From Daphnia pulex (Eukaryota; Arthropoda; Branchiopoda; Diplostraca; Daphniidae), in contig NC_060017.1 of NCBI RefSeq assembly GCF_021134715.1, positions 5,890,001 through 5,954,000 of the forward strand: a stretch of DNA of 64,000 nt, written 5' to 3'. A model generated the notes under the pieces. The model was not told the DNA's origin. It worked only from the letters and a program-made list of their open reading frames with translations, and did not search any database. A program made the translations under genes and the position numbers. Below, one piece after another: positions 52,051 to 64,000 of this stretch (position 1 is its first letter; each line of letters starts with the position of its first letter).

Positions 52051-55000
52051 TTAAGAATAACAAAATTTTTGTTCTGTTATGTTAGCGGCTGGAATACGGA
52101 GGTTCAAATCGAACTAAGCGCCCTCCACAACTTGAAAATCCAGTCAAGCAAAACTACAATGCGATCACGTTTGCAAAAAAAAAAAAAAAAACTAAATCGA
52201 TAGAAAATAATTAAAAAAAGAAAACTTTTGAAAAAATAACTAAGACGATGAAGATTCCCCAACCGCTTGGCGGTCGGTGCAACGCTCAACTGAGAGCTTC
52301 TAAACAACACACGCACACTCGGTTTTTACCATGTCCCCAATCCCCACCCCTCCTCCTCTTTTTTTCCGTTTCTCTTTCTTTCTATATATCGTATATATTT
52401 AAGGTGTTCTGAGTGGGTTCCTTCTTCTTCTTCTTATCACTTCTTGCCAGAGTTCCCTATCCAAACCAACCACCATCACCCTAAAGCTCACCTTTTCACA
52501 AGATATGAATTGTGTGCATAGTCTCTGTACAAACAAAAACCTCAACCAATAGAGTCCTTATAATCAGCAGAAAAAGCTAGAAAAAAAAAACAGAATGAAA
52601 CCTTGCTGGGCAGGTTTTTTGGGAATATAAATACCATTTTTGTCTACACGCTGTCTGTCTGTATGTAGGCTATTCACCTGTCAACGATTTTTTTTTTCCA
52701 GGTAAGAATTGCTCGTTGGACCGGTGCTCCAAGCCCGTAAATAATCAATTAACCGAATAAATGGGTTAGAAGTGATGGCCGCGCCTCATTGGCCATGCGA
52801 TAAATAATTCGCGTAACATATTCGAATGATTTGAAAACACTTCTTGGAATCAGGCTATAAATACATATAACCTTATTCTGGATGTGATCCAACACTCCAC
52901 GTGCGTATTGATTGCTGGGTGTGGTTTCTTTGTCACTTATTTCGATGACATCAAATTTTCTATTTATATAACGTCTCAACCGGTTTCAACCGTCTTCGTC
53001 CTTTTGAAATTGTCGGCAACTTCCTCTCGGTGAAATCGGTTTGAAGATAAAACCATAAAACAAGTGGAATTATGATGATTATTACGCTGCGATAATAAAA
53101 GTTTGATTCGTCTACAGAGATAAAAAAGAAAGTCGTGCGTATCAAGCTCGGTGAACTGTAAATTTTTGTATTTTTTTCAGCTCCCTGGCCAGCAACGAAA
53201 CAAAAACGAATGACTATATAATTATTATTATTGCCGGGGGATGGATGATATGGTTCACGGATATGTACATTTTCTCTCTCCTTTTCTCATAGTTATAGTG
53301 TCAAAATGTTGAAATTGTAATTAGACGTCCGCTTGAAATGGATATAATGTCTACCAACAGACGGCTGGCAGGCACAACGTATAGAACGCCATTATTTATA
53401 CATTCGGGAGTTAAACTCCCGGTATTATAACTTCTGTGTCTAAACACTTTCTTTTGCAAGATGTTTCTTTCGCTCAATCGACCAAATCGATGTCGACTAC
53501 TGGAATGCTGTAAAAGACTGATGATGGTGTATATACTATATGGATATATAAGAACAAAAAAGACAGCAGACCGGACGAACGATGGTCTTATCGATCACCT
53601 TGCGGCAGTCGGAAATCTCTCAGTCACTCACACCTATTTCCCTTGTGCCTTCTTTTGTTTTTATTGCCCTTCAATATAAAGTCCAATAATAATATGCATA
53701 AAACTAAATACAAAGATTTTATGCCTTTTACAATAAATACTTTGAACATGTTTGAAAAATAAAGAAAGTTTTTTTACGTTGGGAACTGGAGGCCTTTTTT
53801 ACGCCGCCATATCAAAAGTTACTCAAGTTTTTCGGCAGGTGTAATCCTGAAATGATGTACAATCAAAGTGAAATTTCTACCTAGGAAAATAAAATACTCA
53901 CCGTGACGTTATTTTGAAAACGGATCATAATTTCGCGCCACCATGTTATTTTATTTTCAAACTTGATTCAATTCCAGACAAGAGCATTTTCTTCGAAATA
54001 AATCATCGGGAAAATTACACTGTAAGAATTTTAAGAATGATAAATCACCAGAAAAAATTGGTAGCTAGCTACTTAGAATAGTTCAAGGTTTTTCTGTGTT
54101 GGATTTCAAACCTACAATCTGCGGACAAAAACAATGGAAAGCAATTTTCAAAAGTCCTTGTATGGATTACAATAATAAACCCCTGTTCCCAAATCCGCCA
54201 ATGTAATCCACTCTCAGAGGGACATTCCCCATTCTCTTCTTTATGTACAGATAAGTAGCAAGGGATAGAGGGCAAGAAGGCTAAACACATCTAAATTCTC
54301 CAACAATCGAGAAGAATGTTATGGGTCATTTCGACTCTGATGAAACCAAAAAATTTGGGTTTTAAAAAGATGAATTAGAGTGAGGCAATTTTTGATTGAC
54401 AGACGTGTTTTCATGAACCTTCGAATGTGAAATAAAAGTAAAATGGGAGAAAAAGAGAAAGGGATGATGATGAAAAAGGTCAAATTCCGCTAGTTCCCTC
54501 GCACTCTCTCTCTCTCCCTCTCCCTACCGACTATCATAGGGAAAAACACAACTGTGACTCTCTCAGTAGTGAATGTTTTTCCCCTCCAGGCAACACACAC
54601 ACATTCGAATATTGTTTTCTCCTTCAGCTATGGCGTGTGTGTGTGCTAACCTCCAATTTGAAATCAAAGAATTCGATTGCTAATAATGAAAACCAGTTGT
54701 ATGAACCAGACACAGGCGGTTTTCGTCTTATAATCCAACCTATACTACTGTTTGTTATTTCATTAGTTTGTCATCAAGCGTAATAAAATAATGTTGTATT
54801 AGATCGATGTCACCTGCGGCCAATAATAAAAATTATTACGTCACGTTTCCGTATTGTTCAAAATTGAAACGTCAGTGATGTGCGTTGTGGCCTACTTTGA
54901 ATGGCCTGCCGCACAAATTTTCTTCTTTATATATACAAAAACGGAACCGAAAAGAACACGATTTTGTGCCGGGAGTGAGGGGGCTTATCAGCCGGAGGCA

Positions 55001-56235
55001 AGAAGAATTTTTTGACTAGATGTGCGTTTAAGAAAGAAAGAAAGAAAAACCTGAGCCGTTAAACCACACACAAAGCTCGTCACTATATAGGACTGTAGGT
55101 GCTGTCTGACCTAAAGGCCCGTAGGCAACTGATGAACTTTTCCGAGGCATTTCCGCTTTATGTAAATTAGGCGGCTTAGAAAAACGGCCGTCATTTGATG
55201 TAAATTCAAATGACGCGCTAAAAATAGAAGTGGCTGAGAATGACATGAATTACCTGTCGTCGTTATCAACAGTTGATTTACCGAAAATGCTCTTTTGTCT
55301 ATTGTTGACGCTATTATAAGTTCTATTAAAGTAAAAAGACGAGAAAATCAAATGAATTCGATTTTCTTAGCATGCAGGTCAAATTGGCTTATATAAGCAA
55401 AAAAAAAAGTTACGTAACTCTTGAATAGCCGCATTGAAACAGCTGGCGGCCAAATTCCGTCACTGAGCGCACAATTCTTTTAGGGCTCTCTCCCGCTCCT
55501 CAATATTCAAAATACTAGTTTTACAGTTGATTGTGCCCTTTCTTTTTACGTGAGCGGCAATAATCTATTTCCCTAAAATGGCGATGAACTGGAATTTAAA
55601 TAAAAAAAAAATATCGTACCCAATGCTATGATATAAACATAAAAGGGAATCAGAAGGTCCGCTGCCTGCAAAATAGCATAAGCTATACGTGTCAGGCTCC
55701 AGAGATGGCGTTGCGGCCGATAAGTTCGGAAATGTCATGAAGTACACTGTTTACTTCACGACATCTGTTCCAAGAATGGAAAATAGAGAAACAGTGGGGG
55801 AAAATTCGAGGATATGTTTCTTGCTTACCTTCACACCGCAGGTATCCATTAATCATACTATTTGAGTATTTGATAACAATAATGAAAATCCTAGTCTTGC
55901 AGCGCCATCTTTGGAGCTTCCCAGGCTAGCTCAACTCCCCAGCGTAAACGTGAGTGTGAGTGATTTACCCAGGTATAAAAAAGTGCTTACATAACAATGC
56001 TTGAAACTACGAATTAAGGAATGGAAATCTGACATCTAGCAGTCAAAGAATGAACTAGCAATGTTTACCTGGGTTTCTGGTGAAAAATAACCAATGAAGG
56101 AAAATTGATATAAATAACACCCTAAACATTTTACTCGATTGATAATTTGATTTAAAACGACAAATCTTTGTTTCGGTTAAAATAAAATATGGCTCTAGTC
56201 GACAAAACAAAAGTTAATCAGCAAGTATTAATTTC
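52051..56235. other. Intergenic stretch, nothing recognised
   Basis: No gene can be supported. It contains AGPS upstream sequence, a TTC repeat near 52,423-52,436, TATA-rich patches near 52,385-52,400, and a CT repeat near 54,503-54,527. Open frames are short and without domain matches. Confidence 0.5.
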
Positions 56236-56236
56236 A

Positions 56237-56242
56237 TTTATT
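56237..56242 (-). terminator. Candidate poly(A) signal of the histone H1 gene
   Basis: AATAAA on the minus strand, about 226 bases after the H1 stop. I see no histone 3' stem-loop (GGCTCTTTTCAGAGCC type) downstream of the stop. Both points suggest a polyadenylated, replication-independent transcript. Confidence 0.5.
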
Positions 56243-56467
56243 GAATTGCCATTGCTCTATTATGTACAGGCCGCGCGCTTTCAACGAAATATAATGCGAG
56301 GTGATTTAAAGAAATGGATGTCTAGGTTTTTGGTAAAAGATGAATCGTATGTACAGATGAGGGATGGATGGGTCAATTGTTGGCGTGAAGAGATCTTCAT
56401 GAATGAGAGTTTGTTTTCTTAAAAATCAAGGGGAACAATTCAATTGAAGCTGGCGAATCGGTTCGAT

Positions 56468-57464
56468 CTACTTTTTAGCAACGGCTTTCTTGGTGGCGGC
56501 TTTAGGGGATTTCGCGGCTTTGGCGGCCTTGGCTGCGACAGCCTTCTTGGGTGCGGCTTTCTTGGGAGAAGCAGCTGGTTTGGCCACTTTGGGCTTTGGG
56601 GCCTTAACGGCTGCCTTCTTCGGGGAAGCGGCTTTCTTGGCTGCGACCGGTTTCTTGGCTGCAGGAGCAGCGGCCTTTTTAGCGGCGGCCGGTTTGGCAA
56701 CCTTGGGCTTGGCAGCGGCCGGTGCGACTTTCTTGACGGCCGTCACCTTCTTGGGAGAAATGGGCTTCTTGGCCGCAACCTTGGGCTTCTTGGCCACTTT
56801 AGGCTTCTTGGCAGCGGCCGGTTTGACTTCCTTGGCCACCTTCTTTGGCTTCAAAACTTCAGGGGACACACGGAAAGATCCAGCAGCGCCAGAGGCACCC
56901 TAAACAAATTCGAAAAATAAAAATTAAATAAAATGTTTCCACAAAATTTAGCGAAAACGAAATTTACCTTGGTGTTCACAAGAGTTCCGGCGGTCATGCC
57001 TTTCTTGAGGGCATTCTTCACGCGAATATTGGCAGATTTGGGATCAGTGCCGACCTAATTGATTTAAAAACAAACGATTATTAGATAATTGTTAATGAAC
57101 AAATGAAATAATAAAAATAAATTACCTGGAAGTTGGCGAGGATGTACTTGAGGATAGCCTGGCGGGAAGATCCTTTGCGTTCCTTGAGTGCAATCACGGC
57201 CTGGGTGACCATCTCGAGGTAAGGAGGATGAGCCGATCCAGCGGCCGATTTGACGACCTTCTTGGGCTTAGCGGGAGAAGCCACTGCCTTGGCGGGAGAA
57301 GCCACTTTCTTGTCGGCAGCCGGACGAGTCCTCTTCGCGGCCGGAGATTTGGCAGCCTTTGATGTGGTTGCCTTCGCGGCCTTCTTGGGCTTGGCTGCGG
57401 GAGAAGCGGCAGCAGCGGCGGGCTGTTCAACGGTTTCGGCAACAACGTTTGTTTCTTCGGCCAT
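56468..57464 (-). CDS. Linker histone H1 (intron-containing)
   Basis: Exons on the minus strand: 57,464-57,126; 57,054-56,968; 56,899-56,468, all phase 0, giving 285 residues. The N-terminal tail is Ala/Lys/Pro-rich. Residues about 77-152 form the winged-helix globular domain ([61 protein letters not shown]). The C-terminal tail is rich in Ala-Lys-Pro with several SPKK-type phosphorylation and DNA-binding motifs. It binds linker DNA at the nucleosome entry/exit site. Both introns cut the globular domain. Replication-dependent H1 genes in animals lack introns and sit in core-histone clusters; here there are two introns, no core histone nearby and a poly(A) signal, so a replacement-type H1 is inferred. 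Antisense open frames across this gene are by-products of its codon bias. Confidence 0.95.
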
Positions 57465-57554
57465 CTTGGAATTGCTGAATCAGGTGGGGAGAGAGAGAGA
57501 GAAAACGTGTGGTGTGTACTCGGTGAGTGCGTTATCCTGACTGGAGGGGGGAGT

Positions 57555-57570
57555 CGCCTATATGTAGTCG
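57555..57570 (-). promoter_or_regulatory. Possible TATA-like element upstream of H1
   Basis: On the minus strand the sequence CTACATATAGG lies about 95-105 bases before the ATG and is followed by a CAGTCAGG initiator-like stretch. The spacing suits a short leader. It is weak evidence. Confidence 0.3.
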
Positions 57571-57599
57571 GGTGGCGGACGTTTCAGAATGAACGCCCA

Positions 57600-60500
57600 A
57601 AACTGAGGCCCTTTTTCTCTAAAACCGGGGACAGCCAGGAGGACTGTGCTTTGCGTTCGGCTTTTACCAATTGTTTCGTCAACTTTTAATCATCGCATCA
57701 AATTGAAAAAAACGCCATTTAAAAGATCACGTTCTCTTCTATCGGAATATGTGAAATCCAATTCTTTTAAAAAATTTCGTCCCATCCATAGTGGCTGGAT
57801 TCGCTCGTCGGTCCCGTCACGTTTTGGCAATGCTCTTCAATTAATTATCACCACCTGTTATTTTTCTAGTAAATCATTATCAAAATACCACCACTCGATT
57901 CAGGAGAGAATTCTCTATCAGAATCTGTTGGTTGCAGATTTTTACGAGCATTAGGCGAATCTGTAAAAATCGATAAAGTTGAACAAGAAACACAAAACGA
58001 CGGTGGCTCTTCGCGCGCGCGCTGAGCCCATCTTGTTTTCTTCCACCCGATGGTCTCTCTCACTCGATTCTTTTTCACAATTTTACCTACGAAAACGTTG
58101 CAGAAACGAATAAAAACTTACATCTAAAGAATCTGCATGACAAGAAGAATCTGCCAATGTCAACCAAAATTCGAATCGAGCTCGTTTTAGTGCTCAATTC
58201 TATGAGCGAAAATTTGCATCGTTACTCGGCTTGGGCACAAACGAGTCGAAACATTTTCGTCAGCATTTCGTTCGTTTCCTCTTCTCGTCAGGACACTCGT
58301 TGATTTAATCCATCAAATCAAAAGATTTTATTTTTATATTTATCAAGTTAAAAATAATACTGCATTACGTTTAACCTTTGCATTAACTGAAAATTAATTG
58401 CAGAAATCGTCATTTTTGCAAGCGGAATTACCCGTTGAGAGTACAGAAACTCGACTCGGTGAAAATGCGTCGAACCGATTTGAAACCGAAACGACCGTTG
58501 GAGATTCGTAAAATACTTCAACTGCAATTTACTTAATTAATCGCCATCTTATTTGATTGATAGTTTACATCATTCGATAGAGAATTTTCACGTGATCATG
58601 TTCCCAGTCATCGTCACGTGAATTTCCAATTCTCTACTATGTTTAGCATTAATAAATCGCGATGAAGAAACGGCAGCTGAAGTGAGAATCCGAGTCGGGT
58701 CTATGATGGCCGCCCTCATGAACTGCGGACGCAATTTCCCCAAGTTTGACGTTGTAACTTTTCTGTTCGTTTCGACGTTGATTCGTCGACTTTTCCTCTA
58801 GCAAATTACATCAAACGAACCAGAAAGATTCGAGGGATCCGAATCTATAAATATTCTGACACCAAACTCGACATTTCGACTCTGAATTCTCATCAGAATT
58901 TGAAAACAGGCGTTGGCGTCGGTTGAGACAATGACCTCCTAGCGCGAGATATATTTTCTCATCGAGAAATTGGATTCGACTCTTTTATTTGTCTAGTCTT
59001 TCGTTTGCTTTCAATAAAAATTCGTGTCGTGATAAAGAAATGAATTAATGCGAATCGTTAAATAAGAAACGAGGCAACATTGGAATTTTATTTTCTAATT
59101 ATTGACCGAGAGTGGAAAGACGGAAATAACCGTCGAGACTAGGCACAGCGTTGAGCTTGTGCGGATTGCATCGAGTAGAAATCTCGTGACGACGACGTGA
59201 AATCGTCTTTGTTCCAATTCGATTACTTAGGAGCTGGCTGATATGCTCCTTGTTTCTTTTTTTATTTTGGGCGTCAATGTCCCTCCATTTATTACTCAAG
59301 GATGCGTCAAAATATTCTTCTCTTGTAGACTCAATAACCTTGCAACATTTTCATTGAACGAAGGCTTGCGGGACTCGGTTAACGGGAATGGCATAGTACT
59401 ATAATAGTACTACGTAACTTAGAGTGTGTGTGGGCAGAAACTGCAGAAATGAGGTCGAACCGAATCACGGTTTCTATATAAGAGTTGTGAGCGTGGACGT
59501 GATGCTAAAAACAAGTTTTTCCCTATGTTTTCATACATGTTCAATTCAATTTAGCCTCTAGTCTTTAACAAGTTTTTGGCCAACAGCAAAACGATTGTGC
59601 CCAGTTCATTATTCGCTTCGTGTTCTTGTAAAGAAAAAATCCCGTTCGATCTGGCTGCTATAACAAAATTGTCATTGTTAATGTTCTCATAATTTTCTCC
59701 AACTAACTGGAACATGTGCGAAATGGTTTAACATTTAAGAGTTCCAAATTTCTCTTGTTAAGGAGATTTAATTTATTTTTGATCCACGTTCAAGGATGTT
59801 TGGTAAACTTTATCTCTGCCTAAAATTTACTATCTTGTCGAGATAATGGTGTTGGTAGTTGCTACACTGCGTATACATTTTCCCGCGCCCGCCAAACAAA
59901 AATATTCCGTTCTTTTTCATCTTCTTCCTCCACTAGCGCCACTACTGTGCCTGCGGTTCGCCCAGAAGCTGGACAGCTTCCTTTCACTAACAACACAAAA
60001 GACTCACATGTTGTATATAGAAAAGATCCTCACAATCTGTCCCCCCTCGCTTTTTTTTTTTTGTTCCTGGCAGGTCTGCCAACTCATGTTTTATTCAATG
60101 ATCGTTTTAATAGAGTTGATGGGCTATTCAACGTGAAAATGTCTCACGATCCAATTTACTACATGTACAGTATAATTAGAACTTATCAGGTCTTACTAAA
60201 AATAGAATTTTGCTTCAGTTATTGACTTTAGAACTAACTATTTTTGAAAAAATGGTTTAACGAACAAAACCAAAAATGGTAATTTTTAGTTGGGAATTTG
60301 GCGGGAATCATTTTACTGGGTTTGAAAGAAGAAATGGCGGGAACAAGTATGGCTTCATCAACTAGTTTGAAGCAGATGTTCAGAACCCCATTCGTACTAA
60401 TCCTTTATCAGAATAAAATCCCAAGGTAATTTTCAGCGCGAAAAAAGAATCGAACCATTTGCATCAAACCTGGAAAAATCTATCGGTATCTTTTATAAAT

Positions 60501-60950
60501 CCCCCCGAGGCTGTAAAGTTGATGCGCAGGTAATAATAACACGGAGGAAATGCTCTCCACAGGGGAAACGCACATTCCATTTCGAGGGCTCCGATTGGCC
60601 ATTGAGGGAGACCAACATAAATTAGTTTTTTTTTTTTTAAAGTAACTGCCTAAATAGATGGTGGAAGTAACGAGAGTCAGGTGAGGGGGGTGATTCTTGG
60701 CGGGAAAATGCCACAATAGACCGGAAACACTGTCTAATTTGATGTTTTTGAATTGTAACCTTCATCAAACAAGTCCTGAAAATGGGCCGAAATAAAGACA
60801 AACTTTTTATTTTATATTGTAAAAAATTATTACACCTCAATTTGTTTGATGATCGCCCCCAATAGATTTTTACATGAGCAAAACTAGTTAGGATGAGGTT
60901 TAAAGCAAAAGCTCATCAAAAGAAGTCAACAAAAAAGTTCCAAGGATTGT
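57600..60950. other. Intergenic stretch, nothing recognised
   Basis: No gene is supported and no other histone gene is present. A small imperfect inverted repeat lies at about 58,578-58,637, with CACGTGA/TCACGTG arms inside AGAGAATT/AATTCTCT ends. TCGAATC-type motifs are frequent at 58.1-58.9 kb. Confidence 0.5.
60806..60811 (-). terminator. Candidate poly(A) signal of the SLC38A10-like gene
   Basis: AATAAA on the minus strand about 300 bases after the predicted stop. Confidence 0.35.
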
Positions 60951-61108
60951 GCTTTACAATCAAATAGAAGACATCACCAGTGATCACTAATTCATTATTA
61001 CTTGTGATGACTCTGACCATTAACAGAAATGGAATCGATGCACATTTTTTTGGGGGAAATCAGACCTGGTAAAGCAAACCCAACTTTGCATCACAATGTG
61101 GAATGTGT

Positions 61109-63550
61109 TCATCTATTTCCTTCTGCGGGAACTATTGCTGGAGTGATTATCTCGTTGGAATTCGTGGAATGGTTAGTTTGTATCTGGATTGGAGGAGCAG
61201 CCGGAAGCACAACCGCAAGGCTTATGTTGTTTAGGCGCATCTTTTCAGTGGTGGATTGGAGTACCACTTGGTTATTGGATGCCAATTTTTCGTTTTCTTC
61301 TCCTGAAAAACGGAACTCATTAGAACGAATCAATAACAAACAGATGCTTAATCAAGCAAACTACGTCAATAATAATTTTAAAAGGGACACACACATTCAA
61401 TGAAAAAGAATAGGAATCGCCTGAACCAAATGCTGACCTATTGAAGCTAAGAGGATCATTGAAGGATTTATCACCAAGTCTGTTAAAGCTGTCCACCATG
61501 TTTGCTGGTGGTGACGAATGTGGCAGCAAAAGGTCAAATTTGGCTTCAATTTCCTTCAAACTGGGCGGCAGAACAGTTTCAGCATGAGTTTCTGAATATT
61601 CTTCTTCCGCGTAGATGTTGGCAGCAGTTCCCAGAACGAGAATTCCCAATCCGCACACCAACAGTACCTGATCGACGGAGAATAGTTCATTTATTAGGAT
61701 AATTGATTGATTAATTAAGTAGCATCTTCAAGACTCACCTTGGCGATCCAGCGTTCACCAGAGGTCGATGGAGCAACTTGCAGATAAATCCACGCAGGCG
61801 CCACGGAACAGACAGCAGTTCCTAAAGTGGCACCAACTAAACCTAAAACAAATTCTACATTCGGAATGCAGATACCTAAAAGGAAAATAATTGGAATAAA
61901 AGGAAATAATAGGAAAAATCTGTAAAAAAATTACCGATAATTAACGTGGCAACGACTATGATAAAAGTTAAAATTTTAAATCGGGAATCCGAAAGTGATC
62001 CGGTGGTTCCTCCCGACATACTAGCCTCCATCTGTTGATGAAGGGATTCCTTAATAGGAAATACAACAAATTATAATAATAGCTATTTTAGAAAGAACAA
62101 ATCAATATAGTAACACACACACCCTTCCATAGACTAATGAATGGAAACTTGTCCTACAAGGCAAAACACACAGGGGGAAGCTCAAAATGATGGATAGCAG
62201 GAAACCAGCTTTCATCAAGTCAGTTACAAAGGAAGGCTGAAAACTTATAAGGATATTGCCTACAAAATTTTAATCGGTTAATTTCAAATTGAGCTTTACA
62301 AATAACGTTGAAACAGTTTTTTATAATACCAGTAAAGTGAGTATCTGCGAATGCTAGGTAGCCAGCTATTCCTACTCCCATGTAAATAAACGTACAGAGG
62401 TCAATGGCTGAAGATACCACTCGATCCATGGCTTTGAGTGAAGGTTCAGGTAGAGATTCGTACACCTCAAAAACTTGCCTGAAAATGTGAAACCCCAAAA
62501 AAGTAGCGATGGATAACTTATTCTGGACGACTATTGTCACTTACGTCTGGCATGACAGAGCCATCGAAAATATTGGAACACATTGAAGTACACCACCAAA
62601 TCTCCACACTTCAATATTCGACGATATTCCCTCGGTGAGACCTTGGACTCCAGCCTCAAAGAAGGACTGAATAAAAAAACAAAAAAAAACATTCAATACA
62701 GATTTTTTATAACTCGCACACTTACTTGGCACAGCATATTATATATATATGTGCATGTATCTTCATTCTTTTATTAATCATTACCTTCAGGACCAACAAC
62801 ATGTACATGGCTACTGATACTGTGGACATAACATTCAATGTTTCAATATCTCTCAGGAGGCTGAGAGGTAATATGATGAACATGCTGCTACCTACATTGC
62901 TCCATGACATTAAAATGGTATTATAGAGAAATCTAATATTACATTACAGTAAAACACAAACACGTACCTGCCATGAGAAGTATTCGTGCTGAATGAAATG
63001 AATAATTCAGTCCTATTTTGTTTAATATCTCTGGACCAAGATCACCAAGCACGACCAAATAAGCAATACAGCAACCCATGTTGTAGCCTATGATACACAC
63101 TTCAATCCATAGTTTTCCTAGTGGCCCCATAACATCATAAGCTAAAATAGAATGAAAAGAATTATTTTGGTAAAGGTTTAAGGAAAAATTCAACCAAACT
63201 TCATCTTTAGTTTATTGTTGTTGTTTGATAATACCTAAAACTTCATAGTTCCTCCTTCTCGAAATCAAAGAGGATTTGACAAGTTGATGACAGCAAAGTT
63301 TTGTCATAATGCTGTTTAAATAGAGTATTATAGAGCCCAAGATGATTCCACACTGTAAGCCAAAATTCAAAGATAATTATTTAAAATGTTGAATCGGAAA
63401 ACCAAATAAACTATAAAAATAACAACATAGGTATATGCATACCTGTTTGAAACAGAATGGCATGGACAAAATACTTGCACCAATAATTGAATTGGCCAAC
63501 ATCATTGTGTGTTTAGCATTCCCAGACAGAAAGGAATCAAGTTTAATCAT
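61109..63550 (-). CDS. SLC38A10-like sodium-coupled amino-acid transporter
   Basis: Minus-strand exons: 63,550-63,443; 63,352-63,235; 63,141-62,968; 62,891-62,785; 62,666-62,545; 62,478-62,330; 62,259-62,123; 62,049-61,935; 61,875-61,739; 61,667-61,427; 61,302-61,109, giving 533 residues. The first helix NSIIGASILSMPFCFKQCG closely matches the start of human SLC38A10. Later matches are SRRRNYEVLAYD, GYNMGCCIAYLVVLGDLGPE, FIILPLSLLRDIETL, GVLQCVPIFSMALSCQTQV, LPCRTSFHSLVYGRE and IPNVEFVLGLVGATLGTAVC. About 11 membrane helices are present, then a short acidic, polar tail, far shorter than the human protein (about 1,100) but close in size to insect relatives. The family moves neutral amino acids with Na+. 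The last intron is uncertain: the donor G|GTTCAG (61,426) keeps the frame, whereas the better donor AG|GTCAGC (61,437) would end the protein after about 10 more residues. The start is the first in-frame ATG. Confidence 0.9.
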
Positions 63551-64000
63551 TTTCCTGATAATCGTCAATGGTGCTTGTCTCGTAGGTACGCACGTGAAAA
63601 TGTTCTTAGTATAACAACTTTAATGAAACAAACTCACAATAGCATTTAAGGAAATTGAATTCTCAGCACTCACATATAGTTTTTTATATAGTATCTAAAA
63701 TATTTGCTGCAACATTCTTTGACTGTTTGACGTGTAAAAATGACTGACGTGTAAAACTTGATTTTAAAGCAGTAAACAAACTCTTCAGACGATTGTAATA
63801 AGCTCCTCCCCTTTCTTTTGCTGTATCGGTTTACGCAACCAGGATGTTTATAATCTACGATCTAATCTTAAAATCAGTTCTAGCAGACGGTTGCCTAACC
63901 TATCATTGATAACACAAAACTGAGTTCGTGGCAAAAACAACCAGAAAAACTTATATGAGGATGTATCGTTTCCGTATTTTATTATTAACACAAACAATTT
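63551..64000. other. Upstream region of the SLC38A10-like gene
   Basis: A/T-rich, with no coding exon recognised up to the window edge. It probably contains the promoter and leader of the transporter gene. Confidence 0.4.

Noticed and set aside
56444-56920. 158- and 137-codon plus-strand frames rich in Gly/Leu/Ala
   Set aside because: Antisense of the Ala-Lys-Pro tail of histone H1.
61029-61403. 124-codon plus-strand frame
   Set aside because: Antisense to the predicted last exon and last intron of the SLC38A10-like gene, with no domain similarity.

Overview
The window is eukaryotic nuclear DNA. It has short phase-consistent GT/AG introns (mostly 60-130 bp), AATAAA poly(A) signals, metazoan gene families, microsatellites and a hAT-type MITE. 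The families, compact introns and base composition suit an arthropod, most likely a cladoceran crustacean such as Daphnia. This is inferred from general features, not proven.

Layout. Bases 1-26,000 have no gene I can support. This gene-poor stretch appears to hold two diverged, collinear copies of a non-coding block (about 1.75-7.05 kb and 12.9-23.82 kb), a complete 508-bp hAT-like MITE with an 8-bp target-site duplication (13,334-13,841), and many microsatellites and homopolymers, including seven C/G runs of 10-17 bases between 14.1 and 29.0 kb. At 26,142-32,241 (+) lies a six-exon gene for a 637-residue protein with one clear MATH/TRAF-like domain, two further MATH-like regions, a His-rich linker and a C-terminal coiled coil. 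Its 5'UTR seems to begin after an acceptor at about 26,004, so some upstream DNA may be its promoter or first intron.

From 36 kb the window is gene-dense: syntaxin-17 (-, 36,242-37,254); a repeat-rich interval with a ~528-bp near-perfect foldback and inverted duplicate segments (37.3-43.5 kb); a 14-exon p120 RasGAP (RASA1/vap, -, 43,576-47,543); an Mpv17/PMP22-family membrane protein (+, 48,204-48,943) head-to-head with RasGAP; alkylglycerone-phosphate synthase (AGPS, -, 49,312-52,050) tail-to-tail with the Mpv17-like gene; an intron-containing linker histone H1 (-, 56,468-57,464); and an SLC38A10-like amino-acid transporter (-, 61,109-63,550). Gaps at 52.1-56.4 and 57.5-61.1 kb show nothing recognisable.

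The genes do not form one pathway. They cover autophagosome fusion (Stx17), Ras signalling (RasGAP), peroxisomal ether-lipid synthesis (AGPS, possibly with the Mpv17-family neighbour), chromatin (H1) and amino-acid transport. Exon limits were set by hand from splice sites, reading phase and recalled family sequences. All coding models close in frame. The least certain joint is the last intron of the SLC38A10-like gene.
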